The notes under the pieces are model-generated. The model did no database searches. It had not been told where the DNA came from and worked only from the letters and a program-made list of their open reading frames with translations. DNA of 14,764 nt from Cyanobacteria bacterium UBA9579 (lineage in GTDB: Bacteria > Cyanobacteriota > Vampirovibrionia > Gastranaerophilales > UBA9579): assembly GCA_003499585.1 (NCBI GenBank), contig DNSU01000043.1, positions 1 to 14,764 on the forward strand, read 5' to 3'. Shown piece by piece: positions 6,542 through 13,308 of this stretch (its first letter is position 1; each line of letters begins with the position of its first letter). A program made the position numbers and the translations under genes.

Positions 6542-7405
6542 ATGAGTACAGCAGTAAAATTTACTAAAATGCACGGCTTGGGCAATGACTTTGTTCTCGT
6601 TGACGGGTATGAATTTGAAAAACATAATATTACTTATGAAGAATTAGCTAAGAAAATATGTGACAGAAATTTTGGTGTTGGAGCCGATGGCTTAATTATT
6701 GTTAATCCCATAGATGTTAAAGCTGATACGGATACTACCTGGAGAATCTTTAATTCTGATGGTTCTGAGCCTCAGATGTGTGGTAATGGAATAAGATGCT
6801 TTGCTAAATATGTTTATGAAAAAGGCATAGTCAGTAAGAAAAAATTCACAATTAGCACACTTGCAGGCATTATCACACCTGAAATTCTGAATAGTGGTGA
6901 AATAAGAGTTGATATGGGTAGTCCTGTTTTTGAGGCTTCAAAAATTCCAACATCTATAGATCATTTGGATTGTATTATTGATTATCCCATTCAAGTAGCA
7001 GAAAAAGAATTTAATATTAATGCAGTTAGCATGGGTAATCCACATTGTATAATTTTTACAGATGAAGATACAATCAAGCTGGCAAAGGAATATGGCCCTG
7101 CAATAGAAGTACATGAGTTATTTCCCGAAAAAACAAATGTGGAATTCGTTAAAATATTATCCAGAGATAATGTCCGGATTAACGTCTGGGAGCGAGGTTG
7201 CGGTATTACTCTTGCATGTGGAACAGGTGCTTGTGCATCTGTAGTAGCTGCAATTGTAAATAATTTTGTAGATAACTTGGTTGTTGCTGAGCTGCCTGGA
7301 GGAAACCTTAAAATAGAGTGGAATCAGGGTAAAGAAGGCAACAGGGTATTTATGTCAGGTAGAAGTGAATTTGTTTTTCACGGAGAATACTTGTTAACAA
7401 ATTAA
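6542..7405 (+). CDS. dapF: Diaminopimelate epimerase
   Basis: DapF interconverts LL- and meso-diaminopimelate in the cytoplasm, supplying lysine and the peptidoglycan cross-link residue. It is a cofactor-free two-base enzyme using a pair of cysteines. Both are present: Cys80 in QMCGNGIRC and Cys226 in GITLACGTGACAS. The N-terminal signature KMHGLGNDFV (9-18), FGVGADGLI and SMGNPHCIIF are also clear. Length (287) is normal for the family. The ATG is eight bases after AAGGA (6529-6533). The gap of 111 bases after the glycosyltransferase contains no clear terminator, so read-through is possible. rpsF follows after 60 bases. Presence of this gene implies a diaminopimelate pathway and probably a DAP-type wall. 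Confidence 0.97.
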   Translation: MSTAVKFTKMHGLGNDFVLVDGYEFEKHNITYEELAKKICDRNFGVGADGLIIVNPIDVKADTDTTWRIFNSDGSEPQMCGNGIRCFAKYVYEKGIVSKKKFTISTLAGIITPEILNSGEIRVDMGSPVFEASKIPTSIDHLDCIIDYPIQVAEKEFNINAVSMGNPHCIIFTDEDTIKLAKEYGPAIEVHELFPEKTNVEFVKILSRDNVRINVWERGCGITLACGTGACASVVAAIVNNFVDNLVVAELPGGNLKIEWNQGKEGNRVFMSGRSEFVFHGEYLLTN

Positions 7406-7465
7406 TTTTGTTCATGCTAATATATAACCTTAAAAGTTACTAATTATTTGGAGGTATAAAAGCTC

Positions 7466-7768
7466 TTGAGAAAATATGAATTACTTTGCATTATTAGAAC
7501 GAACCTCGATATGGAAGGTATAGAGCAAGTTACTCAGAATATCACTGATACCATCAAAAACATGGGTGGTCAGGTATTAAATGTAGACAAAATGGGCCGC
7601 AAAAAACTTGCTTATGAAATTGAAAAATTAAGAGATGGATTCTTTGTATTATTTGATATGGAACTACCTGAGAATAAGGTAGCTGACTTAAGAAGATATC
7701 TTAAACTGAACGAAGATGTAATCAGAGAAATGACAACCGTTCAGGAAAAAGTAAAAACAACCTGCTAA
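7466..7768 (+). CDS. rpsF: 30S ribosomal protein bS6
   Basis: The 100-residue protein binds the central domain of 16S rRNA together with S18, whose gene lies two genes downstream. The family signature is plain: RKYELLCIIRTNLD at the start, VLNVDKMGRKKLAYEI in the middle, and YLKLNEDVIREM near the end. The start is a TTG, eleven bases after GGAGG (7450-7454). No ATG alternative would give the expected MRKYE N-terminus, so the TTG is well supported and is the only rare start among the ribosomal genes here. The C-terminus stops soon after the folded domain, without the acidic tail seen in some species. Confidence 0.97.
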   Translation: MRKYELLCIIRTNLDMEGIEQVTQNITDTIKNMGGQVLNVDKMGRKKLAYEIEKLRDGFFVLFDMELPENKVADLRRYLKLNEDVIREMTTVQEKVKTTC

Positions 7769-7825
7769 ATTATCTCTTGTATATTTTCCCGGAATATTCT
7801 TGTGTTTTATAAAGTAATATTGGAG

Positions 7826-7831
7826 TATAAT
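7826..7831 (+). promoter_or_regulatory. Perfect -10 box (TATAAT) before ssb
   Basis: TATAAT lies 29 bases before the ssb ATG and about 60 bases after the end of rpsF. No strong -35 stands at the ideal distance (TTGTGT is 20 bases upstream). An internal promoter for ssb-rpsR would let single-strand binding protein be made apart from rpsF, but the assignment rests on the -10 alone. Confidence 0.35.
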
Positions 7832-7860
7832 GGGAGTAGGAAGCAAATTGGAGCAAATAA

Positions 7861-8250
7861 ATGAGTTTATGTAAGATTGTAATAATGGGAACCGTTGTTA
7901 GAAATCCTGAAAAGAGGTTCACTAGCAATAATTTACCGATAACATATTTTACAATTAATACAGGTAAGAATGAAGAACCTTCTCTTGTTAGAGTTATGGC
8001 AGTCGGTAAGCTTGCTGAGACAACAGCTGATACAGTAACAAAAGACAAAGTTGTTATTGTAGAAGGCAGATTACAAAATGGCATAATAAAAACTAATACT
8101 GGTGAAGAGAAAAAGGTTGTTGAGATTAGTGCGAAAGCTGTTGAAGTTGTAAATCAAGCAGCTGTTGCAGGTCGAGACATTGAAGATTTAGGCTTTGGCG
8201 ATGAAGTCAGTGCCGATGAGTTAATAGGTGAAGACGAAATACCATTTTAG
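7861..8250 (+). CDS. ssb: Single-stranded DNA-binding protein
   Basis: SSB coats single-stranded DNA in replication, repair and recombination, and recruits partners through its C-terminal tip. The 129-residue protein has an OB-fold region (about 1-100, with [21 protein letters not shown] and [11 protein letters not shown]). An acidic linker follows, and the classic tip EDEIPF. It is shorter than E. coli SSB (178 residues). It contains no tryptophan at all, although SSBs usually stack bases on several Trp or other aromatic residues. The region between the second and third strands also looks shortened. GGAG (7850-7853) is seven bases before the ATG. Placement between rpsF and rpsR is the standard bacterial order, so this is very likely the main chromosomal SSB despite its divergence. 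Confidence 0.93.
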   Translation: MSLCKIVIMGTVVRNPEKRFTSNNLPITYFTINTGKNEEPSLVRVMAVGKLAETTADTVTKDKVVIVEGRLQNGIIKTNTGEEKKVVEISAKAVEVVNQAAVAGRDIEDLGFGDEVSADELIGEDEIPF

Positions 8251-8267
8251 AAAGGGAATTACTAAGT

Positions 8268-8504
8268 ATGGCAAGAATGACAGCAAATGATAGAAAAAAA
8301 CATAAACCATGTAATTTCTGTGCAGATAAAATGGAAGTTATTGACTATAAAGATACTCTCAGATTAAGAAGATATCTAACCGAGAGAGGTAAAATACTTC
8401 CAAGAAGAATTACAGGTACATGTGCACGTCATCAAAGATTACTATCATGTTCAGTTAAAAGAGCCAGAGAAGCAGCTTTAATAAGCTATATCTTTGAAGG
8501 ATAA
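8268..8504 (+). CDS. rpsR: 30S ribosomal protein bS18
   Basis: The 78-residue protein has the S18 core: [20 protein letters not shown] followed by [13 protein letters not shown] and [14 protein letters not shown]. It pairs with S6 on the small subunit. Before the core it carries Cys15-x2-Cys18 (PCNFC), and later Cys52 and His55 (CARH). These could bind zinc, as in the cysteine-containing form of ribosomal proteins. Photosynthetic cyanobacterial S18, as I recall it, lacks these residues, so the form is worth noting. The gene begins 17 bases after ssb, with a weak site (aaaggga). rplI, often next in this cluster, is absent. Confidence 0.97.
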   Translation: MARMTANDRKKHKPCNFCADKMEVIDYKDTLRLRRYLTERGKILPRRITGTCARHQRLLSCSVKRAREAALISYIFEG

Positions 8505-8652
8505 ATATCTGGTTTTTAGCTTTAATAAGTAATTATAATCCTCACACCTCTTTGCTTAATTGTAGTATATTATTAGGTAAGCCGTGTGAGGTTAAGCTTT
8601 AGATTAATTTAGTTAAGTTTAGATATACGGGAATATAAGACGTTTTTAAATA
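8505..8652 (+). promoter_or_regulatory. Intergenic inverted repeat and possible promoter between rpsR and the TPR gene
   Basis: cctcacac (8540-8547) is exactly complemented by gtgtgagg (8584-8591). taa (8536-8538) and tta (8592-8594) add three more pairs past one bulged base. Inside, gctta (8554-8558) pairs with taagc (8578-8582). A perfect TATAAT (8534-8539) abuts the left arm. The structure may terminate the ribosomal operon, although no T run follows. It may instead be a regulator site at the start of the TPR transcript. Confidence 0.4.
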
Positions 8653-9735
8653 ATGGAAAAATCAGTGGATAATCCGAATTTAGAACTTAATAAAGTTATT
8701 GAGGGGGCCAGAAAGAAAATTCAGGAAACCCCTGATAATGTTGAAGCTTATTTTGTATTGGGCACGACCCTAGCACTTTCGGGCAAGCTAGAGGAGTCTT
8801 TAAAAACGTATAGGGAACTGCTCAGCATTGATTCTGTTAATGTACAAGCACTTGTGAATATTGGCAGCACATTGTTTTTAATGGGTAAAGTTGATGAAGC
8901 CATTGATAATTACAAAAAAGCAATAGAGCTAAATCCCGAAAGCGTTTCTGCTTATATGAATCTTGCCAATACTTATGCTGAAATAGGCAAATATGATGAG
9001 GCTATTGAAGGTTATAAAAAGTCTATCGAAATCAGCCCTGATAATATCGACGCATATTCCAGTTTGGGGCTGGCTTTTCAGGATTTGAGGAAATATGATG
9101 AAGCTATGGAAAATTATCGCTCAGCCCTTAAATTAGATCCTGAAAATTACGAACATTATGTAAACGTAGCCAGTGTGTATATGCAAAAAACACAATTTGA
9201 AGATGCGATTGAATTCTATAAAAAAGCGGTTAATTTTAATAATAATGATTATAAATCTCTTATATGTATAGCTAATGCTTTATCTGAGCTTAAAAAATAT
9301 AATAAATCCTTTGAATATTATCAAAAAGCATTAGCTGTTAAGCCGGATTATGCAAAAGCTCATTTGTGTTATGGTATTTCTCTGTCAGAATCAGGTAATA
9401 TCAAAAAAGCAATCGAGGAATACAGAAAAGTTATTGAGTTAGACCCGACTAATTCCAGAGGTTATATGATTTTAGCCAATATCCTGGTTGAAGAAGGGTT
9501 ATACGATGAGGCTGTAGATAATTACAAAAAAGCTATAGAGCTTGATAATACCAATGTACTGGCATATGTAGCAATTGGAAATACATTTGTATTAACAGAT
9601 AAATTGGAAGAAGCACTCAAGTATTACAGGCAGGCAAGTCAGATTGATCCTGATAATGATGAAATATATATGATTTACGCTGATGCGGTTGATGAATATG
9701 CTTCTAAATCTAATAATATAATGAAGGAGGAATAA
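8653..9735 (+). CDS. Tetratricopeptide repeat protein, nine repeats
   Basis: Nearly the whole 360-residue protein is made of 34-residue TPR units: nine in register from about residue 25 to 330, plus a partial tenth. Each shows the usual pattern of an aromatic or Leu near position 4-8, a Gly or Ala at 8, and Ala at 20, ending in a Asp/Asn-Pro turn (for example KVDEAIDNYKKAIELNPE). TPR stacks form a superhelical scaffold for protein binding. No catalytic domain, signal peptide or membrane segment is visible, so it is presumably cytoplasmic. The partner cannot be read from the sequence. The ATG has only a weak ribosome binding site. The stop codon overlaps the start of the Tic20-like gene (TAATG), and AAGGAGG for that gene lies inside the last codons here. 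This points to coupled translation and a shared task. Confidence 0.92.
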   Translation: MEKSVDNPNLELNKVIEGARKKIQETPDNVEAYFVLGTTLALSGKLEESLKTYRELLSIDSVNVQALVNIGSTLFLMGKVDEAIDNYKKAIELNPESVSAYMNLANTYAEIGKYDEAIEGYKKSIEISPDNIDAYSSLGLAFQDLRKYDEAMENYRSALKLDPENYEHYVNVASVYMQKTQFEDAIEFYKKAVNFNNNDYKSLICIANALSELKKYNKSFEYYQKALAVKPDYAKAHLCYGISLSESGNIKKAIEEYRKVIELDPTNSRGYMILANILVEEGLYDEAVDNYKKAIELDNTNVLAYVAIGNTFVLTDKLEEALKYYRQASQIDPDNDEIYMIYADAVDEYASKSNNIMKEE

Positions 9736-10160
9736 TGAGAGGTAATTACAGAAGATCTAGTGGTTCATCTCTTGAAATATCCGATAGATTGATAAGTTCT
9801 ATTACTTATTTAACTATGGGACTTTTAGGGTTTGTATGGATAATTTTTGCCAAGCTAACCGGCAGAACTGTGAGACCTTTTGTAAGATTCAATATCTTTC
9901 AGTCTATACTTATTGCAGTTATAGTTTATTTATTTAACATTCTTACGGGGATTTTTCTAAATATTATTATGTATGTTCCTTTTGTTAAGGATGTTGTAGG
10001 TTTTCTTGTGTTTTATTTAGCTCAGGATCAGTTGATTTTTGGGTATTCTATACTGCATTTTGGATTTATGGTCTTTATTGCTTATTGTGCCTGGTTTGGA
10101 TTTATGGGCAAACAAGTAGAAGTCCCTTGGGTGTCAAAAAATATCAGGCATTTAGTATAA
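9735..10160 (+). CDS. Tic20-like small membrane protein
   Basis: The 141-residue protein has a basic Ser-rich start and four likely membrane helices (about 20-40, 53-75, 86-98 and 103-125). It resembles cyanobacterial Tic20-family proteins. The shared features are a motif of the form F-x-R-F-N-x-x-Q (49-56, FVRFNIFQ) at the start of the second helix and a P-W-(I/V)-S motif near the C-terminus (PWVS, 131-134). In chloroplasts Tic20 is part of the inner-envelope protein import machinery. The bacterial role is not established, so transport should not be assumed. Homology is judged by eye and is moderate. AAGGAGG (9724-9730) lies four bases before the ATG, inside the upstream TPR gene, with a one-base overlap of stop and start. 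A terminator-like hairpin follows at 10218-10246. Confidence 0.7.
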   Translation: MRGNYRRSSGSSLEISDRLISSITYLTMGLLGFVWIIFAKLTGRTVRPFVRFNIFQSILIAVIVYLFNILTGIFLNIIMYVPFVKDVVGFLVFYLAQDQLIFGYSILHFGFMVFIAYCAWFGFMGKQVEVPWVSKNIRHLV

Positions 10161-10217
10161 TTTAACTTTTATTTGAATTGAGACATTCAGGCTTAAATTT
10201 TTGAGATTTCAATAATA

Positions 10218-10246
10218 TAAAGGGATGATTTTTAATCATCTCTTTA
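10218..10246 (+). terminator. Hairpin terminator after the Tic20-like gene
   Basis: Thirteen pairs, including one G-U, form between 10218-10230 and 10234-10246 around a three-base loop (ttt). The stem includes gatgatt / aatcatc. T-rich sequence follows (aagtttagatttt), but the T run is not tight against the stem. It stands 57 bases after the stop codon and is the best terminator candidate for the preceding operon. Confidence 0.6.
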
Positions 10247-10383
10247 AGTTTAGATTTTATTAAAATAAGAAATTATCAGCAATAGTCAGCTTTTTATTTT
10301 ACTGTTTGAAACATATTCCTCATAAATTACACCAAAATGATGATAAATTATAAAAATGCTAAAGTTTTTCTAGCCAGAGCCGA

Positions 10384-10424
10384 TATACATAACATGGAGA
10401 GATACTCTCAGCCTGTTATGTATA
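10384..10424 (+). repeat. Strong hairpin directly before the second TPR gene
   Basis: tatacataaca (10384-10394) is exactly complemented by tgttatgtata (10414-10424). Inside, gagag (10397-10401) pairs with ctctc (10405-10409) around a three-base loop. The stem ends where AAGGAA (10424-10429), the ribosome binding site of the gene at 10437, begins. The position suggests mRNA protection or translational control. It could also be an operator, since no T run follows. Confidence 0.6.
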
Positions 10425-10436
10425 AGGAAACCATAT

Positions 10437-12098
10437 ATGATAGAGGGAAGGTTTAAGGATCTTAATGTATCCTTACCCAGGAATGATGTTAGTCAGGTTT
10501 TAAAGTTAGCACGGCAGTCTTATGAAAATTATTTAATCAGATCCTGTAAAAAAGATCTGGATAGCGCTGTAACCTATTATCTAGAAGCTATAAAGCTTGA
10601 CCCCTCAGTTTCAGAAGCATATTGTAAACTTGCAAGTTTGCAGTTGGAAAATGGTCAGATTGATCTTAATTGTGCATTGGAAGAGTGCAGGAAGGCAATG
10701 AAAATTGATCCTAACTCCTCATTAGCACGACTTTATGCTGGGCATTTTCTTAAAGCAGCCGGCAGGTTTGATGAGGCAGAAAAAGAGTTTCTAGAAGCAA
10801 TAAAAATAAATAAATTTTTCTGTGCAAAGCCAAGAATTGCTCTTGGTGTAACACTTATTCAAAAAATGCGTAGAACTAACTCTGGAATGCAGGAGCTTGC
10901 CAGGGGATTATATTATTTTGGTTCAGGACTGACCATGGTTTTGTGGGATTACAGTGCCATTAGGATGCTTTATAGAAGCTTGGCTATAGATATTAAGCTT
11001 ATATCGGCTAAATTTAGCGGACATATATGTAAAAAGTTAAAAAAATACGATCAGGCAATAAAAATATATGAAGATGCGGCAGAAAGAACAGGAAAAATAG
11101 GTATGTTTTATTCTGAAATTGGTGATTTATCCTTAGAAATTGGAGATTATTCAAAAGCTGTCCAGTGTTACAAAAAATCTCTTGAATCGTTTCCTGATAA
11201 TGTTGTTATATGGGCTAAACTGGCTGATCTTTTACAGACTCAATATAAAGATAATATTGATGATTTAAAGGATTGCTATAACCATCTTGCGGAATTAGAG
11301 CCTGATAATTCAAGAATATATTATGATTTAGGTCATTTGTACCTGAGGCTTGAAGATAAATTCAGTGCGGTAAATGCTTTTAGAAGATCGGCTGATATTG
11401 AACCGTCTAATCCTTTCTATCACAATAGTCTGGCTTATGCTCTTGTTCAACTTGAAGATTATGATGGGGCAATAGATGAATATCAAAAGGCGATCAGGTT
11501 AAATCCTGATAGTCAGTGGACATCTATTGTTACTCAAGCTATGGGAGCGATATACCATCAAGTAAAGAGTAATATTGATGCAGCAATCATTGCATATAGA
11601 ACATCTATAGTTCTGGATCCAAATAATGTCGATGCTTATATAGCCCTTGGAGAGCTATATCATGAAACAAATAATATAAATAATGCCATAGATTGTTATT
11701 GTGAAGTGATTAAATTAGATGCTTCCATTCCAAAGGTTTATTGCAATTTAGGTTTGGCGCTGTGGGAAAAAGATTATATTGAAGAATCAATAGTCGCATT
11801 CCAAAAAGCTGTTTCCATCGATCCTAAATATGACGTTGCTTTAAATAATCTTGGCGTGGTTTATCTTGATGGTGCAGGAAAGCCGGATGAGGCACTTATT
11901 AATTTTACCCGGGCTATCAAAATTAACCCTAATTATGCTACAGCTTATTATAATAAAGGCAGAGCCTATCAGGTTTTAAACAACAAAATGAGCGCAGCCA
12001 AATATTATCAAATGGCTATTGATATCAATAAGTTTACCGAAGAACTTGATGAGGCTGACATGGAAGATCGCCTACACGGATTATTTGCTGTCTGCTAG
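10437..12098 (+). CDS. Large tetratricopeptide repeat protein
   Basis: The 553-residue protein carries TPR units in two blocks. Residues about 40-125 hold roughly two to three (such as RFDEAEKEFLEAIKIN). Residues about 195-530 hold nine to ten (such as DYDGAIDEYQKAIRLNPD and KPDEALINFTRAIKINPN). Between them, about 140-190 (MRRTNSGMQELARGLYYFGSGLTMVLWDYSA) does not fit the repeat and is rich in aromatic and hydrophobic residues. It could be a degenerate repeat or a partner-binding site. Several units are shifted by extra residues, unlike the clean register of the TPR protein upstream. No enzyme domain is seen. The ATG is seven bases after AAGGAA (10424-10429), just past a strong hairpin. The gene is probably its own unit, separated from the Tic20-like gene by a terminator-like hairpin and 276 bases. 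Confidence 0.9.
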   Translation: MIEGRFKDLNVSLPRNDVSQVLKLARQSYENYLIRSCKKDLDSAVTYYLEAIKLDPSVSEAYCKLASLQLENGQIDLNCALEECRKAMKIDPNSSLARLYAGHFLKAAGRFDEAEKEFLEAIKINKFFCAKPRIALGVTLIQKMRRTNSGMQELARGLYYFGSGLTMVLWDYSAIRMLYRSLAIDIKLISAKFSGHICKKLKKYDQAIKIYEDAAERTGKIGMFYSEIGDLSLEIGDYSKAVQCYKKSLESFPDNVVIWAKLADLLQTQYKDNIDDLKDCYNHLAELEPDNSRIYYDLGHLYLRLEDKFSAVNAFRRSADIEPSNPFYHNSLAYALVQLEDYDGAIDEYQKAIRLNPDSQWTSIVTQAMGAIYHQVKSNIDAAIIAYRTSIVLDPNNVDAYIALGELYHETNNINNAIDCYCEVIKLDASIPKVYCNLGLALWEKDYIEESIVAFQKAVSIDPKYDVALNNLGVVYLDGAGKPDEALINFTRAIKINPNYATAYYNKGRAYQVLNNKMSAAKYYQMAIDINKFTEELDEADMEDRLHGLFAVC

Positions 12099-12115
12099 AT
12101 CAATATATAGAAATT

Positions 12116-12156
12116 ACACTAACAGCAATGTTCAGTCTGAACATTGCTGTTAGTGT
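12116..12156. terminator. Perfect 20-bp inverted repeat between convergent genes
   Basis: Bases 12116-12135 are exactly reverse-complemented at 12137-12156, with a single base (12136) at the centre. As RNA this gives up to about 18 pairs with a tiny loop on either strand. It lies 18 bases after the TPR stop and 23 bases before the stop of the minus-strand ORF, the place for a shared two-way terminator. Neither side has a proper T run, so it is not a textbook intrinsic terminator. Confidence 0.6.
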
Positions 12157-12178
12157 CTGTAATATTAGAGATATTTTA

Positions 12179-12499
12179 CTATCCTGCTTTAGGTATTGAA
12201 TTTATGCTTATTTGACTATTTGTATCCAGATTGGAGCCAAGATTACTCCTATTGCTAAATTTATCTATTTGCTCCTGATTTATATTATATTTATTCGGAT
12301 TTTTATTGATAGCTAAAAGACTGTTTAAGGGATTTCTGGCTTTTATTTGTCTTGCAGAAAATAATAGATGTGAATTATTAGGATCCTGTTTGGAAATTTG
12401 GTAATTCTTGTTTTTATTAAAAGGTATTGATATATCTGCTACAGGATTACTATTAGCTTGAAAAGGATTATGTGCTGCTATATTAGGATTAATATTCAT
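12179..12499 (-). CDS. Asn/Ser-rich small protein, unknown function
   Basis: The 106-residue reading frame encodes a polar, low-complexity protein rich in Asn, Ser, Ile and Lys, with Asn-Pro pairs recurring (NINPN, HNPF, NSNP, DPNN, RNPL, KNPN). No domain, signal peptide, cysteine or membrane helix is visible, and it is probably disordered. Such composition can arise by chance from AT-rich DNA, so the gene is uncertain. In its favour, AGAGAGGA precedes the ATG by three bases (GAGG by four) on the minus strand. It also occupies its own convergent unit bounded by a large inverted repeat, and no better ORF competes. I do not recognise it. Confidence 0.5.
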   Translation of the reverse strand: MNINPNIAAHNPFQANSNPVADISIPFNKNKNYQISKQDPNNSHLLFSARQIKARNPLNSLLAINKNPNKYNINQEQIDKFSNRSNLGSNLDTNSQISINSIPKAG

Positions 12500-12799
12500 G
12501 CTTCCTCTCTTTATAGGATACTCTCTAGTCTTATATACTATGAATATATAAAGTATTTATCCTTCGGTGAATTGCTAGTTTTTTAAGTAAAAAATCATGA
12601 ATAAAAATTTGATTTGCATTGATGCTAAAGTATGGAGAAGTTTTTCATCCGGTTTGTTTATTTGAAATTTTATTTCAGTTCGTTTATAAAAATTTACTTA
12701 TTATCATTCAGCAAACAAAAATAAACTTTTATTTGCCTTCAATAATGATTTTTGTTAATCATGTATAATAATGAGTGTTATGTGTGAGGAGAAATAACT
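12500..12799. other. Divergent intergenic region before yajQ
   Basis: This is very AT-rich with no convincing ORF or RNA gene. It should hold promoters for the minus-strand Asn-rich ORF and for yajQ. A perfect TATAAT at 12764-12769 serves the yajQ side. On the minus side only weak TATA-like words are seen. No inverted repeat of note was found here, unlike most other gaps in this window. Confidence 0.5.
12764..12769 (+). promoter_or_regulatory. Perfect -10 box (TATAAT) before yajQ
   Basis: TATAAT lies 30 bases before the yajQ ATG, with TG directly before it. No good -35 is found at 16-18 bases. A transcript from here would have a short leader carrying GAGGAG, and would likely also cover rimO, which follows yajQ after eight bases. 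Confidence 0.4.
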
Positions 12800-13300
12800 A
12801 TGGCAAAAGATGTAAGTTTTGATGTAGTTTCTGAATTTGATCAACAGGAATTGGTAAATGCTGTTGATCAAACAAAAAGAGAATTAAATTCACGTTTTGA
12901 TCTTAAAGATAGTGGTAGTAAGCTTGAATTAGAAGGTGATAAGAGTATTACTATTACTACTACAGATGAATTTAGATTAAAAAACATATTGGATATACTT
13001 GAAGCTAAAATGAGTAAAAGAGGACTAAGCTTGAAAATCCTTGATCCTCAAAAGCTTGAAAGTTCTCTTGGCGGCAATGTAAAACAGGTATTTACATTGA
13101 AAAAAGGCTTATCACAAGATTTAGCCAAAAAAATAGTTGCTGATATTAAAACTGCAAAACTTAAAGTGCAAGCAGCAATTCAGGGAGATCAGGTAAGAGT
13201 TTCAGGCAAGAATAAAGATGATCTTCAAGAAGTCATCCAGCTGCTTAGAGAAAAGCAGGATGATTATAATACAGCACTGCAGTTTACAAATTATAGATAA
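12800..13300 (+). CDS. yajQ: YajQ family nucleotide-binding protein
   Basis: This 166-residue protein is a full-length member of the YajQ (DUF520) family: two ferredoxin-like lobes of about 80 residues each. Hallmarks are the start MAKDVSFDVVSEFDQQELVNA, then NSRFDLKDS, and in the second lobe GLSQDLAKKIVADIK followed by KVQAAIQGDQVRVSGKNKDDLQ. Members have been reported to bind cyclic di-GMP in some proteobacteria, but whether this one does cannot be told here. It acts in the cytoplasm. GAGGAG lies close upstream of the ATG. rimO follows after eight bases, so the two likely share a transcript. Confidence 0.96.
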   Translation: MAKDVSFDVVSEFDQQELVNAVDQTKRELNSRFDLKDSGSKLELEGDKSITITTTDEFRLKNILDILEAKMSKRGLSLKILDPQKLESSLGGNVKQVFTLKKGLSQDLAKKIVADIKTAKLKVQAAIQGDQVRVSGKNKDDLQEVIQLLREKQDDYNTALQFTNYR

Positions 13301-13308
13301 TAAGGATT

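Noticed and set aside
7770..8084. Minus-strand ORF of 104 codons opposite ssb
   Set aside because: It is largely antisense to the well-supported ssb gene, has no recognisable domain, and its composition is what the complement of ssb would give.
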